49,962 nucleotides of DNA from Thermoleophilaceae bacterium (GTDB taxonomy: Bacteria; Actinomycetota; Thermoleophilia; Solirubrobacterales; Thermoleophilaceae), in assembly GCA_030447905.1 (NCBI GenBank), contig JAUJNZ010000003.1, positions 277,772 to 327,733 of the forward strand, read 5' to 3'. Position 1 is the stretch's first letter. Each line of letters starts with the position of its first letter. Positions 7,974 to 16,601 of the stretch are shown here, piece by piece. The notes under the pieces are model-generated. The model was given only the letters and a program-made list of their open reading frames with translations. It did no database searches and was not told the origin of the DNA. Made by a program: the position numbers and the translations under genes.

Positions 7974-9116
7974 GTGGGGAGGCTGTACGTGGCTGTGGCC
8001 GCCGCGATCGCGGTGGGTACGGTCGTGGCGCTCGTCCTGCTCTGGCCCACCGAAAGACCCGACTCGCGACTCGCGGGCTTCTCCGCCGAGACCGAACAGG
8101 CCACGGTCGAGCGAATCGTGCAGTTCCGCTGCTCGGAGTCCCCAACCGAAGGTTGCCGCCGGGCCGCCGTCCGTCTCAACGAGGGCGCCGAGGCCGGGAA
8201 GACCGTCGCCCTCGAGCTCGAGACGGGCGGTCTCGCTCCGAAGCTCGAGCGCGGAGACGAGGTCCGGGTCGCCAAGGACGTGCCGCCGCCCGGAGTTCCC
8301 GGCGGGACGCTCTACTCCCTGGCCGACTTCGAGCGCCGCGCCCCGATGCTCTGGCTCGCGCTCGCGTTCGGGCTCCTAGTGGTCGTGCTCGGCCGGCTCC
8401 GCGGCGCTCTGTCGCTCCTCGGTCTCGGGGTCAGCCTCGCCGTGGTGCTCGCGTTCCTCATCCCCGCCATCCTCGGCGGCCGCCCGCCCCTGGCCGTCGC
8501 CATCGTCGGAGCGACGGCGATCATGCTCGCCACGATCCTGCTCGCCCACGGGGTCAACGGCAAGAGCCTGGCGGCGGTCCTCGGCACGACCGCCAGCCTG
8601 CTGCTCACCGTTGCGCTCGCGGTCGCCTTCACCCAGCTCACGCACCTGACCGGCTTCGCCACGGAGGAGGCAGTGCTCCTGCAGTCAAACGACGCGGGGA
8701 TTCCCCTCGAGGGCCTTCTCGTCGCCGGCATGGTGATCGCAGCCCTCGGAGTTCTCGACGACCTCACGATCAGCCAGGCCTCCACGGTGATGGCCCTCCA
8801 CGCCGCTCGCCCTGAGCAGGCCTTCGGTGAGCTCTACCGGCGCGGGATCGAGGTCGGTCGCGACCACGTGACGGCCACGGTGAACACGCTCGTCCTCGCC
8901 TATGTAGGGGCGTCCCTGCCCGTCCTGCTCGTGCTCACCCTCGGAGAGGTCGACACGCTCGAGGCGATCAACTTCGAGATCATCGCCAGCGAGATCGTCG
9001 CGACGCTGGTCGGCTCGATCGGCCTCATAGCCGCGGTCCCGGTGACCACAGCGCTCGCGGCGTTGCTGCCGGCACGCATCGGCGCCGGCTCACCGGCGCC
9101 GTCCCACGCTCACTGA
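7974..9116 (+). CDS. YibE/F family integral membrane protein
   Basis: 380 residues from GTG at 7974. An N-terminal span (LYVAVAAAIAVGTVVALVLL) is followed by an extracytoplasmic domain of about 90 residues with LERGDEVRVAKD, and then at least six spans. The conserved YibE/F core is clear: LVVVLGRLRGALSLLGLG, AILLAHGVNGKSLAAVLGT, GVLDDLTISQASTVMAL and ATVNTLVLAYVGASLPVLL. The biochemical function is unknown; in other bacteria YibE/F proteins are multispan permease-like proteins. The gene stands alone and its stop is followed by a duplicated gene fragment on the other strand. Confidence 0.93.
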   Translation: MGRLYVAVAAAIAVGTVVALVLLWPTERPDSRLAGFSAETEQATVERIVQFRCSESPTEGCRRAAVRLNEGAEAGKTVALELETGGLAPKLERGDEVRVAKDVPPPGVPGGTLYSLADFERRAPMLWLALAFGLLVVVLGRLRGALSLLGLGVSLAVVLAFLIPAILGGRPPLAVAIVGATAIMLATILLAHGVNGKSLAAVLGTTASLLLTVALAVAFTQLTHLTGFATEEAVLLQSNDAGIPLEGLLVAGMVIAALGVLDDLTISQASTVMALHAARPEQAFGELYRRGIEVGRDHVTATVNTLVLAYVGASLPVLLVLTLGEVDTLEAINFEIIASEIVATLVGSIGLIAAVPVTTALAALLPARIGAGSPAPSHAH

Positions 9117-9126
9117 TGGGAGAGGG

Positions 9127-9283
9127 CTAGACGGGGCTGGGAGAGCCGGTGACCCGCAGGCTCTCGAGGGCCTGGTCACAAGCCCGCATGACCTCGGCCC
9201 GCCGGGCGGCGGTGAACTGGCGGTTCAGTTGATGCTCCTCGCGACCGTGGAGTAGAAAGATTCAGCGACTGCGCACGCCGGAC
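9127..9283 (-). pseudogene. Fragment duplicated from the 3' end of the DUF2510 membrane-protein gene at 15247
   Basis: About 157 bases here match 15246-15402 at roughly 92% by eye, in the same orientation and including the stop codon. The encoded C-terminus (QFTAARRAEVMRACDQALES and on to LRVTGSPSPV) is shared. A codon that is TCG in the full copy is TGA here, near 9270, so this copy is a dead fragment. It is positioned between the yibE/F-like stop and the DUF1707 gene. It probably arose by segmental duplication from the neighbouring locus. Confidence 0.85.
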
Positions 9284-9300
9284 TGATGGGGCTCTCTCGG

Positions 9301-9795
9301 TCAGAGGCGCCAAACACTCACCCAGCCGCGGTCCCTCGGCGTGGTGGGCACTCGATGCGAGTGGCCGGAGGGACCCAAGCGGGGGGGTTCGCTCCCGCCT
9401 CGCGTCAGCAGGAACGCAGCGAGCGCTGGGATGGCCAGCGGGAGGATCGTGAAGAGGGCAAGCACCCCGAAGGGGATGACCAACATGAGGAGAAGCGCCC
9501 AAAGCTCCGCCGGGACAATGGAGACGGCAGCGAGGGCGAGGATCCCGATCAGCCCAAGACCCGCGAGGGCCACCACTGGACGGGTTATGCCCCGGGAGCG
9601 GGCCGGCGGCGCGACGGGCGGCGGGGCCGGTTCGTTCGGCAGATCGGTGGTGAGCCGCTCGAGGTCGCTGACGGTGACGGCTCGGTACGCGGCCTCCGCC
9701 CGAGCGTTGAGCTCGTCGTCGTCGATGCGTCCTTCGGCGTAGTGGCGCCTGAGGAAGGCGGTGACCTCCTCGCGCTCGGCGTCGGAGGCGCGCAT
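9301..9795 (-). CDS. DUF1707 (SHOCT-like) domain membrane protein
   Basis: Best start is ATG at 9795, giving MRASDAEREEVTAFLRRHYA, the exact opening of DUF1707 domains; the domain runs through RIDDDELNARAEAAYRAVTVSDLERLTTDLP (about 1-55). A proline-rich linker and two membrane spans follow (VVALAGLGLIGILALAAVSIV and LWALLLMLVIPFGVLALFTI and beyond). A longer reading from 10011 exists but adds about 70 residues with no family likeness. The last 25 residues look out of frame, so the native end may lie a little earlier. The function of DUF1707 is unknown; it is common in actinobacterial membrane proteins. Confidence 0.82.
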   Translation of the reverse strand: MRASDAEREEVTAFLRRHYAEGRIDDDELNARAEAAYRAVTVSDLERLTTDLPNEPAPPPVAPPARSRGITRPVVALAGLGLIGILALAAVSIVPAELWALLLMLVIPFGVLALFTILPLAIPALAAFLLTRGGSEPPRLGPSGHSHRVPTTPRDRGWVSVWRL

Positions 9796-10039
9796 GCGGG
9801 CTCCGGGGGCCGAGCGTGCGGTGCCGAAGCCCGCCTCCATCCAGTCGAACAGCGAGTGGAACCCCGACGGGCGAGGCCGGGCGCGGGCAGGAGGTGCTTG
9901 GGCATGGCCAAGGATGCGGCGCAGGGCGTGGTCGAGGACTAGGTGACGAAGCATGTACACGGTGCGACTCCAGATCTCCGTGGCTTGAGACGAGCGGTGG
10001 GGCGCTATCACCGCTGCCTCCCGTTCCTACGACTTACAT

Positions 10040-10065
10040 GCACCACCTTAGCACGAGTTGGTGCT
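10040..10065. promoter_or_regulatory. Dyad symmetry upstream of the TetR-type gene
   Basis: GCACCA (10040-10045) pairs with TGGTGC (10059-10064), and nested within it AGCAC (10050-10054) pairs with GTGCT (10061-10065). It lies about 75 bases before the TTG start of the TetR-SpoIIE gene, where a TetR-type autoregulatory operator would be expected. The dyad is seen in the sequence; its role is inferred. Confidence 0.35.
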
Positions 10066-10138
10066 TTAGTGTAAGACTTGGTCCCCGTTTTGGGCAAAAT
10101 CGCGACTACCGAGTCCTAGTTAGAGGGGTATCGGACAC

Positions 10139-11665
10139 TTGGCCAGAAAAGCGAGGGAACCAGGAGGGACGGGGCCTCTCGATAACTCCGAGGCTCAGCG
10201 ACCCGAGCCGCCTGCCAGACCGCAGCGGCGGCGTGCCGACGCCCGACGCAGTCGCGCGCTGATCCTCCGCACCGCCGCCATGCTCCTCGAGCGCGACCCG
10301 CGCATCCCGGTCTCGGAGATCGCGGCGGCGGCCGGCATCAGCCGGTCGACCCTGCATCGCCACTTCGCCACGCGCGAAGCCTTGGTCCGGGCGGTCGCCG
10401 AGGAGAAAGCCGGCGACACGCGACCCTGGTCGCCCCCCAACGGATGGGCGGAGGCGGACGGTCCCGCACTCTCCGCTCCCAGTTCCGACGCACTCAAGCC
10501 GCCCGGCCTGCTGGGACGGGCCGAGCCGCTGGCGCTCGAGGCCATCCACGTCCTCGACGAGGTTCCGCCGCACCTCGTGGCCGAGCAGCTGGTCGCCGAG
10601 GCCCAGCGCACCGCGGGCGTCCCGGTCGCCCTCTACGTGATCGACGTGGACGGCTCGGGTTTGCTGCGCCTGGCCGGGGAGGACGCGCATCTGCCCGCGC
10701 GACTCGAGGTAACGCTCGGCCTGGGCCAGGAGATCGCGCCGGAGAGCCTTCCCGACCTGTACGCCCACCTCGAGCAAGAGCTTCCCGGCTGCCTACCGGC
10801 CCCCTTGTGGCTGCGCGGGCGCGCCACTGGAATTCTGCTCGCGGTGGGAACGCCGAGGCACCCGCTGACCGAGATCGCTCGCCAGGGCGCCGCGGCGCTC
10901 GAGCTTGCGAACGGCTACACCGACGTCTTCGAGAGCGTGCGCCGACGACGGGCGACGAGCCCGGCCGCGGAGATGCAGCTGAACCTCCTCCCCGCCGCCC
11001 GGATCGCCCGTGTCGCCGGTGGCGAGCTCGCCGGCGGCCTGCTCCCGAGCCCGGAGGTCGGCGGCGACTGGCTCGACTTCGCCGAGAACCGCGACGGGAC
11101 CTGGCTCGCCATCGCCGATGCCGCCGGTGAGGGACCGGTTGCCGCGGGCCGGGCCGCGGTCTCGCTGGGGGCGCTGCGCTCCGCTCGCCGTCAGGGCCTC
11201 GGACTTGAGGAGTCGGCGCTCGCCGTCCACCAGCTCGTTCACGACCTCGGCGACGACTTCTCGGTGGCGGCGATCCTCGCCCACTGGCAGGCGGCGGCGT
11301 CCGTCTTCAGCTGGATCGAGTGCGGCCACGAGGCTCCGCTGATCGTGAACCGAGACGGTCAGGTCGAGGAGCTCGGAGGGCGTGCCGACCTAGCTCTTGG
11401 CGCCTCACACCGGGAGCGCGAGTTTCGCCGCGACGAGCGACGGCTGCACCGGGGCGAGCGGGTGGTCCTGCTCAGCGATGGGGTGTCCGACCGGCTCAGG
11501 AGCGACGGTCGCCCCTTCGGCTTGTCGGGAGTCGAGCGGGCGGTGGCAGCCGCCCGCGGAAGCTCGGCCGCAGCCACTGCCCGCTCGATTCAGGAAGCGG
11601 TGGCGACGGCCTCTGGGCGGCCGGTCGAGGACGACGCGACGGTGCTGGTCTTCGCCGCGGGCTGA
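10139..11665 (+). CDS. TetR-type HTH fused to GAF-like and SpoIIE/PP2C phosphatase domains
   Basis: 508 residues from TTG at 10139, preceded by GAGGGG. Residues 32-90 form a TetR helix-turn-helix (ALILRTAAMLLERDP, VSEIAAAAGISRSTLHRHFA, TREALVRAV). Residues about 130-262 look like a GAF sensor. Residues 279-508 are a SpoIIE-type PP2C phosphatase: MQLNLLP (279-285), VGGDWLDF with the first metal Asp (310), IADAAGEG (325-332; IADVSGHG in the family), IECGHEAPLIV (393-403), LLSDGVSD (444-451) and EDDATVLVF (497-505). The main metal-binding aspartates appear intact, so it is likely active. SpoIIE phosphatases usually dephosphorylate anti-sigma-factor antagonists; here the same chain carries a DNA-binding domain in place of the usual PAS/response-regulator input. 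No anti-sigma partner lies nearby. Confidence 0.88.
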   Translation: MARKAREPGGTGPLDNSEAQRPEPPARPQRRRADARRSRALILRTAAMLLERDPRIPVSEIAAAAGISRSTLHRHFATREALVRAVAEEKAGDTRPWSPPNGWAEADGPALSAPSSDALKPPGLLGRAEPLALEAIHVLDEVPPHLVAEQLVAEAQRTAGVPVALYVIDVDGSGLLRLAGEDAHLPARLEVTLGLGQEIAPESLPDLYAHLEQELPGCLPAPLWLRGRATGILLAVGTPRHPLTEIARQGAAALELANGYTDVFESVRRRRATSPAAEMQLNLLPAARIARVAGGELAGGLLPSPEVGGDWLDFAENRDGTWLAIADAAGEGPVAAGRAAVSLGALRSARRQGLGLEESALAVHQLVHDLGDDFSVAAILAHWQAAASVFSWIECGHEAPLIVNRDGQVEELGGRADLALGASHREREFRRDERRLHRGERVVLLSDGVSDRLRSDGRPFGLSGVERAVAAARGSSAAATARSIQEAVATASGRPVEDDATVLVFAAG

Positions 11666-11821
11666 TCAGGCTCGAAGAGTCCGAAGAAAGCCGCCCTGTG
11701 TTGTTGACTTACGGGCTGTCGTCCCCGGTGAGCCAGGCCGGCTTTCACGGAACCGGAACTGGGTGGACACTTCTTCGTCGTCCCTGTCTTATCAGCGGTG
11801 AAGAAGCGTCGGGACGGGTGC

Positions 11822-13108
11822 TCACCGGCGCAGCCGCACGGGGGCAGGGGGCAGCGCGATGAGTCCGCGCAGGTGCCCAAGCGGACCGTGACCTTCGGTC
11901 AGTGCCCGGCGCAGCCCCCGCCGGTCGAGGCCCGGCGACCGGCCCTCTACGAGCGCACCACCGAAGCGCCGCTCGCGCAGGCGACGGGCGTACCGGGCGG
12001 CGGCCGGCCCCGCCCCCTCGTCCAGCCGATGCTCGAGATCGATCAGGGTGGTGTCAGGAGGAACGCTCCAGCCGAGCCGCTCGAGCGCGATGCGCAGCTC
12101 CTCGGCCTCGTCGGCGACCGAGCCTCGATGCCGCCCTCGCGGGCGGACGCGGCGGGCGACCAGCAGAGAGACAGCCAAAGCGACGACTAGGCCGAGGAGA
12201 ATCGCGGCACTGGCAGGAAAACCATCCTCGCGCTCCGGTCTCTGGGGTAAGCGAGGACGGTTGGCCGACCGGCTGCGCGAGCCGCCACGGCGTCGCTGCT
12301 GGGCCCTGCGGGGCTTTCGCCGGGAGCGCGAGCGCTCCCCACGCTCGGGCTCGGGACTCGCCGAAGGCGCCGTCGCCCTCTGCTCCTGCGCTGGGCGGTC
12401 GGGCGCCGGGCGGCCCGGCTCGAGCGCCGTGGCGAGCGGCAGGGAGGCCAGACCGGCCAAGATCACAACCGCGCTCGCGGCCAGAGCCACCGTCGGCTGC
12501 GCGCGCACCCTGGGTAGAAAGAGCCACGCCGCGAGTGCGAGCAGGAGCAGGGCGCCGTACGCGGCCGGATCGGACTGCGGGCGCTCGGCCGCGGCGAAGC
12601 CGGTTAGGCTCAACATGATCAGCAGGGCGCCCGCTCGGCGTGCCGCGGCGGCCTCGGATCCGCCCGGGCCCGTCGCCGGCGGCCAGAGGGCGAACGCCGC
12701 CGCGGGCACGGTCATGAGCGGTATCGCGAGGAGCACGGTCCGCCGCACCCAGGGATCACCGCCGCCGTAGGGCCAGCGGCTCGGCAGGTCGGCCGCTAGC
12801 AGCTGGTCCCATCCCGGTGGGGCGAGCACCGCGGGGGGCACTCCGACGGCCAGCGGTCCGCCGATCACCGCGACGGCCACGGTGGCGACTCGCACGATCC
12901 GCGCCTCGACGTGGCCGTAGGGCTCGAGATGCTTCGACAGGGCGAGCACGAGGCCACAAGTCGAGGCGATCGCGACCACTGCCGCGATCCGCCCCGCGGG
13001 AGGGTCGACCAGCAGCTCCCCCCAGTACGCAGACGCGACCGCGCACAGAGGCGCAAAGGCCGCGACCTGGCGCCAGGGCGATGGCCCCTCCCGCTCGCTC
13101 GAGCTCAT
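11822..13108 (-). CDS. TgpA-like membrane protein (DUF3488 plus DUF4129) apparently lacking the transglutaminase core
   Basis: 428 residues from ATG at 13108, which overlaps the stop of the DUF58 gene (ATGA). The N-terminal half has about six membrane spans, as in the DUF3488 part of TgpA. Normally a periplasmic transglutaminase core follows; here there is only a roughly 70-residue Arg/Ser/Pro-rich linker (about 275-345), then one span (ASAAILLGLVVALAVSLLVA) and a DUF4129 tail (LRIALERLGWSVPPDTTLID, ARYARRLRERRFG). No Cys-His-Asp triad segment was found. The MoxR-DUF58-TgpA gene order is the classic one. The protein may be a structural relic or a natural short form. Confidence 0.75.
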   Translation of the reverse strand: MSSSEREGPSPWRQVAAFAPLCAVASAYWGELLVDPPAGRIAAVVAIASTCGLVLALSKHLEPYGHVEARIVRVATVAVAVIGGPLAVGVPPAVLAPPGWDQLLAADLPSRWPYGGGDPWVRRTVLLAIPLMTVPAAAFALWPPATGPGGSEAAAARRAGALLIMLSLTGFAAAERPQSDPAAYGALLLLALAAWLFLPRVRAQPTVALAASAVVILAGLASLPLATALEPGRPAPDRPAQEQRATAPSASPEPERGERSRSRRKPRRAQQRRRGGSRSRSANRPRLPQRPEREDGFPASAAILLGLVVALAVSLLVARRVRPRGRHRGSVADEAEELRIALERLGWSVPPDTTLIDLEHRLDEGAGPAAARYARRLRERRFGGALVEGRSPGLDRRGLRRALTEGHGPLGHLRGLIALPPAPVRLRR

Positions 13109-14193
13109 GCCGTCCGTCTCGACGCCGGGCCCAGGCGTCGCCCGTGACAGCCGGCCACGGTGAACGCCGACGACGCGGTCGCCGGGCCAGGAGTCACAAG
13201 GAACCGGGCAAGGCCGCGCGCGAGGCTCTTGGGGATGGCTACGCCGTCGTCCTCGGCGCCGTGAGCGGCGACCCAAAAGATCGCTCCAGTGCGGCCGAGC
13301 CGGGTCGGGACGACGGCGTGCCCGCCAGCCTCGACCAGCGCGAGATGGGCGTGCATGATCGGCCAGGCGGCGAGCGTCGCGTCGACGTGCGACGGGCGCC
13401 GCTCACCGGGCAGGAGCAGGTCACAGCCACCGGCGCGCGCGAGCGAGACGCAGAGCGATGCGGCGGCGCGAACGGCGCTGTCGAGTGCGTCGACCGAGGA
13501 AGGGCTCGACGCGTCCAGGACCACGAGCGGCCGGCGGTCGGTCTGCACGAGCAGGCTCGACTCCACGAGCGTCCCGGTGCGCGCTACAGCCGGCCAGTGG
13601 ATGCGGGTGAGCGGGGTCTCCGGCCGGGCCTCACGTAGCGTGTCGAAGTCGACTCGCGGCCCCTCCTCGGAACCGTCCCCCGTCAGCCGCGACAGCGCTG
13701 AGAGGTTGTTGACTCCCGCGCGTGTGGGGCGCACGGCCTCGATACGGGGCAGCGCGAGCACCTCCTGCCCGGGGGAGGACCGGATCTCGCGAGAGGCGAC
13801 GCCGAGCGGGTCACGCGCGACGAACCGAGCCGGCTCGAGCACGTGGCGTCCACGGCGCGGGAAGCGCGCCTCGGTCTCGAGGCGATGAGTCCGCCCCCAG
13901 CCGACCGGTCGCCCGGGCGCTCGGGTCAGGGGCTCCACGATCTCGCTGCCAGGTGGGGAGGGCAGAAGCAATCGGGCGTGGAGGGTGATCGGGCACGGCT
14001 CGTCCTCGACTACCGAAGCGGCCTCGATCCGGCGCTCGAGGCGCCCCCGGGCGGCGAGCGCCGCCCAGCACGCCCCGATCAGCGCGAGGACGACGAGTGC
14101 ACAGCCGGGGAGCAGCAGCGCCGAGGCACCGAACCCGGCCCCGACGCCGGCGAGCGCCAGGCCGAGCAGCCCGGTCAGCAGCGCGCGGCCCAC
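13105..14193 (-). CDS. DUF58 domain-containing protein (MoxR-cluster)
   Basis: 362 residues. Two N-terminal membrane spans (GLLGLALAGVGAGFGASALLL and LVVLALIGACWAALAA) precede a long extracytoplasmic/cytoplasmic beta-rich region with FPRRGRHVLEPARFVARDPLGV. The DUF58 signature DFDTLREARPETPLTRIHWPA follows (the R-Y-x-x-G-D-x-x-R-x-I-H/D-W motif of the family), then a von Willebrand-like VVLDAS segment. DUF58 proteins pair with MoxR ATPases, which are thought to act as chaperones for cofactor insertion or complex assembly. It begins 7 bases after the MoxR stop and overlaps the TgpA-like start. Confidence 0.9.
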   Translation of the reverse strand: MGRALLTGLLGLALAGVGAGFGASALLLPGCALVVLALIGACWAALAARGRLERRIEAASVVEDEPCPITLHARLLLPSPPGSEIVEPLTRAPGRPVGWGRTHRLETEARFPRRGRHVLEPARFVARDPLGVASREIRSSPGQEVLALPRIEAVRPTRAGVNNLSALSRLTGDGSEEGPRVDFDTLREARPETPLTRIHWPAVARTGTLVESSLLVQTDRRPLVVLDASSPSSVDALDSAVRAAASLCVSLARAGGCDLLLPGERRPSHVDATLAAWPIMHAHLALVEAGGHAVVPTRLGRTGAIFWVAAHGAEDDGVAIPKSLARGLARFLVTPGPATASSAFTVAGCHGRRLGPASRRTA

Positions 14194-14200
14194 CGAAGAC

Positions 14201-15151
14201 TCAGAGAGCCGGCACGCGCTCCACGGCGTCGCCCACCACGGCGGCGGCCCCGCCGGAGAGGGCGATCTCGGGCGCGAGCATCAGCCGGTGTGAGAGCACC
14301 GACCCCGCGAGCGCCTGGACGTCGTCGGGAAGGGCGTGGTCGCGACCTGAGAGTGCCGCGTGGGCCTTGGCGGCGCGCAGCAGCATGAGGCCCGCGCGCG
14401 GGCTCGCTCCGAGGTCGGTGCGCGGGTCGGCGCGGGTGTGGTCTAAGACCGCGACCACGTAGCGGCGCAGGGCATCGCTCGCGTGCACGTGGGCGACCGC
14501 GGTCTGGGCGGCCACCACCTCGCCCACGTCGCACACCGCCCCGAGCTCGAGCACGCGATCGCCCGAGCCGTGGTCGGCGAGCATCTCGGCCTCGTCGTCG
14601 GGGGCGGGATAGCCGAGCGAGACGCGGACCATGAAGCGGTCGAGCTGGGCCTCGGGAAGCGGGTAGGTGCCTTCGTAGTCGAGCGGGTTCTGGGTGGCGA
14701 TGACGAGGAACGGGCGGGCGAGCTCGTGGGTGTGCACGTCGACGGTCACCTGGCCCTCCTGCATGCACTCGAGCAGGCCCGACTGGGTCTTCGGCGACGC
14801 GCGGTTTACCTCGTCGACCAACACGACGTTGGCGAACACCGGGCCGGGGCGAAACTCAAACCGCGTCTCGCGCTGGTTGAAGACGCTCGTGCCCACGACG
14901 TCTGGGGAGCAGGTCGGCGGTGCACTGGATGCGCGCGTACTCGGCGGCCACCGAGCGCGACAGCGCCCGAGCCAGGGCGGTCTTTCCCACCCCGGGTGGT
15001 CTTCGATCAGCACGTGGCCCTCGGCGAGCAGGGCGACCAGGACGTCGCGGACGACCTCGTCGTCGGCCTTGATGGCCCGGCGGACGTTGGCGGCGAGGCG
15101 GGCGCCGAGGGAGGCGACGCCGGCGAGGTCCGATCGGGGAGGCCCGGTCAT
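14201..15151 (-). CDS. MoxR family AAA+ ATPase with two close frame changes
   Basis: About 317 residues from ATG at 15151. The N-terminus (LAANVRRAIKADDEVVRDVLVALLAEGHVLIEDHPG) and everything after VVGTSVFNQRETRFEF are in one frame. Between about 14993 and 14910 the Walker A and following residues (GVGKTALARALSRS, IQCTADLLP) sit in a neighbouring frame. The first shift is a G-run one base short at the Walker A glycines (14990-14993); the second is at the LLP/DVVG join near 14901-14905. Together they restore frame, so the protein reconstructs perfectly: Walker B LVDEVNRAS, sensor ATQNPLDYEGTYPLPEAQLDRF and the C-terminal lid. As written, the ATPase would be dead. First gene of the moxR-DUF58-tgpA-like operon. 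Confidence 0.88.
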   Translation of the reverse strand: MTGPPRSDLAGVASLGARLAANVRRAIKADDEVVRDVLVALLAEGHVLIEDHPGWERPPWLGRCRARWPPSTRASSAPPTCSPDVVGTSVFNQRETRFEFRPGPVFANVVLVDEVNRASPKTQSGLLECMQEGQVTVDVHTHELARPFLVIATQNPLDYEGTYPLPEAQLDRFMVRVSLGYPAPDDEAEMLADHGSGDRVLELGAVCDVGEVVAAQTAVAHVHASDALRRYVVAVLDHTRADPRTDLGASPRAGLMLLRAAKAHAALSGRDHALPDDVQALAGSVLSHRLMLAPEIALSGGAAAVVGDAVERVPAL

Positions 15152-15245
15152 GGGGGGCGATCTTAGGGATGCCGCCGCGGGACGATCGGCGGGTGCGGAG
15201 GCAGGCCATCGTCGTCATCACGTCGTCCCCTTCTGGGCGGATTGG

Positions 15246-15402
15246 GCTAGACGGGGCTGGGAGAGCCGGTGACCCGCAAGCTCTCGAGGGCTTGGTCACA
15301 AGCACGCATGACCTCGGCCCGCCGGGCGGCGGTGAACTGGCAGTTCAGTTGGTACTCGTCGCGACCGTGGAACAGGAAGATCGAGCGACTGCGCACGCCT
15401 GG
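15246..15402 (-). repeat. Source copy of a 157-bp duplicated segment
   Basis: This 3' segment of the DUF2510 gene is repeated in the same orientation at 9127-9283 with about a dozen differences. The two copies are about 6.1 kb apart and bracket the DUF1707, TetR-SpoIIE, TgpA-like, DUF58 and MoxR genes, so recombination between them would delete that block. Confidence 0.85.
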
Positions 15403-15965
15403 CATGCCCTTGGGGACGAGCTCGTACTCGAACCCGGGCAGTCCGCCCACGGTCACCCGCCGCGCTTGGTTCGGAGGCCGTGCGGACAGCTGGCGGACCA
15501 CCCCATCGAGCACCGACTTCGTCAGGCCGACGTTGCTCTCGGTGACGACGGTCTGCTGTTCGTACTTCGAGATCGCGAGGCCGTTGAGATCGTCCACCAG
15601 AAGGCTCACCTTCTTGTCCGCGTTAGTTGCTGAGATCTCGCTTCCTGGAACTGACTGGGATAGTCGAAGCCGATGTCGAACTCGGCGTCGGTGAAGGAGC
15701 GCTCCCCGGACGAGCTCGACAGCAGCACGCCGACACCGTGCGACGACGACTACCCCACCGACTATGGCCAGGGTCAGCCATCGGGCGATCCGGCCCGCGC
15801 GCGACCGAGTCGCCCCCGCGGGCGCGGACACCTCGCCCCGGCCGGCCGAAGGGGCAGCGGCCGGATGGAGGTACCCGGTCCAGCGCTCGCCGTCCCAGTA
15901 GCGAAACTGCGCCTAGCCCCAGGGGTCGGGATGCCAGCCGGGCGGATGGTGAGTGTGCTGTTCAC
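15247..15965 (-). pseudogene. DUF2510 membrane-anchored protein, several frame breaks and a stop
   Basis: GTG at 15965 has a strong AGGAGG site 8 bases upstream. The N-terminus reconstructs as a DUF2510 domain (PAGWHPDPWG, then FRYWDGERWTGYLHP), but this needs a frame change near 15940 and contains an in-frame TAG near 15912. A basic/proline linker and one membrane span (IARWLTLAIVGGVVVV) follow. Then comes an outer domain: FTDAEFDIGFDYPSQF in one frame (about 15640-15690), continuing as DKKVSLLVDDLNGLAISKYE in another, through VGGLPGFEYELVPK to SLRVTGSPSPV. The arrangement is a membrane-tethered sensor-like or lipoprotein-like protein of unknown function, found in this lineage by resemblance. 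At least three lesions; the stop codon argues for true decay or poor sequence. Confidence 0.72.
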
Positions 15966-16313
15966 GGTCGCCTCCTCTTGCGTCGCTTCGTTGACGCGAT
16001 GAGGATCTCGCTTGAGCCGGCGCCACGCATCGGTGCGACCCAAGCCGCGACCCCAAACTTTCTCGGCGCTCCCCTAGACGCGTAGGAGCTCGTGGCGCGC
16101 CGTGCGACTAGCCGGTCCTTCTCGTGGCCCTCGATGGTCTCTTCGGAAGGCATCGGTCGGGCGACGGCTACCGCGTCCCAGCTACCACCACGGCAGCCAG
16201 GCCACCTGCATCGCGACTGAACGACTTCGACTTCCGCTGGAACGCGCGTCATGCGACCGGTAGCGCCAGGTAGCCGGTCGACGCTTGGTTGACGGTTCTC
16301 GACCTTACCCGGT
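15966..16313. other. No gene seen
   Basis: About 350 bases with only ORFs of improbable composition. TTGACG at 16289-16294 could be a -35 element for the small interrupted gene to its right, but no convincing -10 is seen at the right spacing. Confidence 0.4.
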
Positions 16314-16539
16314 TTGCCGGCATCTAGGGAAGCTGACCCGAACCGAACGCGAGGCGAGCGAGCCCACATCGCGGAACCCGAGCGGCCCCAAGACGGCACG
16401 GAGCCGAGGGAGGAAGAGCGAGCGGACGGCGACGGTATCGGGAGCTCCGACCCAAAGCCTCCTTTCGCCAAGGGGTGGCGGTGGCCGCTCATCATCCTCG
16501 TGGTGGAATCATCGCCCTCACGGCGTTCGTGACGCTCGT
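16314..16539 (+). pseudogene. Small membrane protein gene split by the IS1595-type element (5' part)
   Basis: A basic/acidic N-terminal region (ERPQDGTEPREEERADGDG and on to SSDPKPPFAKGWRWP) leads to one membrane span LIILVV, continuing after a one-base frame change near 16505 as GIIALTAFVTLVT. The element then interrupts it at 16532-16539. After excision of the element in silico the frame would continue at 18657 with TQPEGPLHRRLLRPRPGF and a stop near 18725. The start (TTG 16314) is uncertain. Probable function unknown: a single-span protein of about 100 residues. Confidence 0.5.
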
Positions 16540-16552
16540 CACGCATTATGTC
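16532..16552. repeat. Left end of IS: target duplication plus terminal inverted repeat
   Basis: ACGCTCGT (16532-16539) is repeated exactly at 18649-18656. Directly inside it, CACGCATTATGTC (16540-16552) is the reverse complement of 18636-18648. Weaker similarity (a shared GTATGTA block) extends the inverted repeat to about 26 bases. Confidence 0.93.
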
Positions 16553-16601
16553 ACCAAGGTATGTAGACTCAGACGAGCATGGCAAGCAGACGACCGGCGA
16601 A

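Noticed and set aside
7742-8815. 357-codon plus-strand ORF
   Set aside because: Arg/Pro-rich translation in a second frame of the YibE/F gene, without motifs.
15962-16585. 207-codon minus-strand ORF
   Set aside because: It crosses the IS end and the DUF2510 gene start, and its composition is not protein-like.
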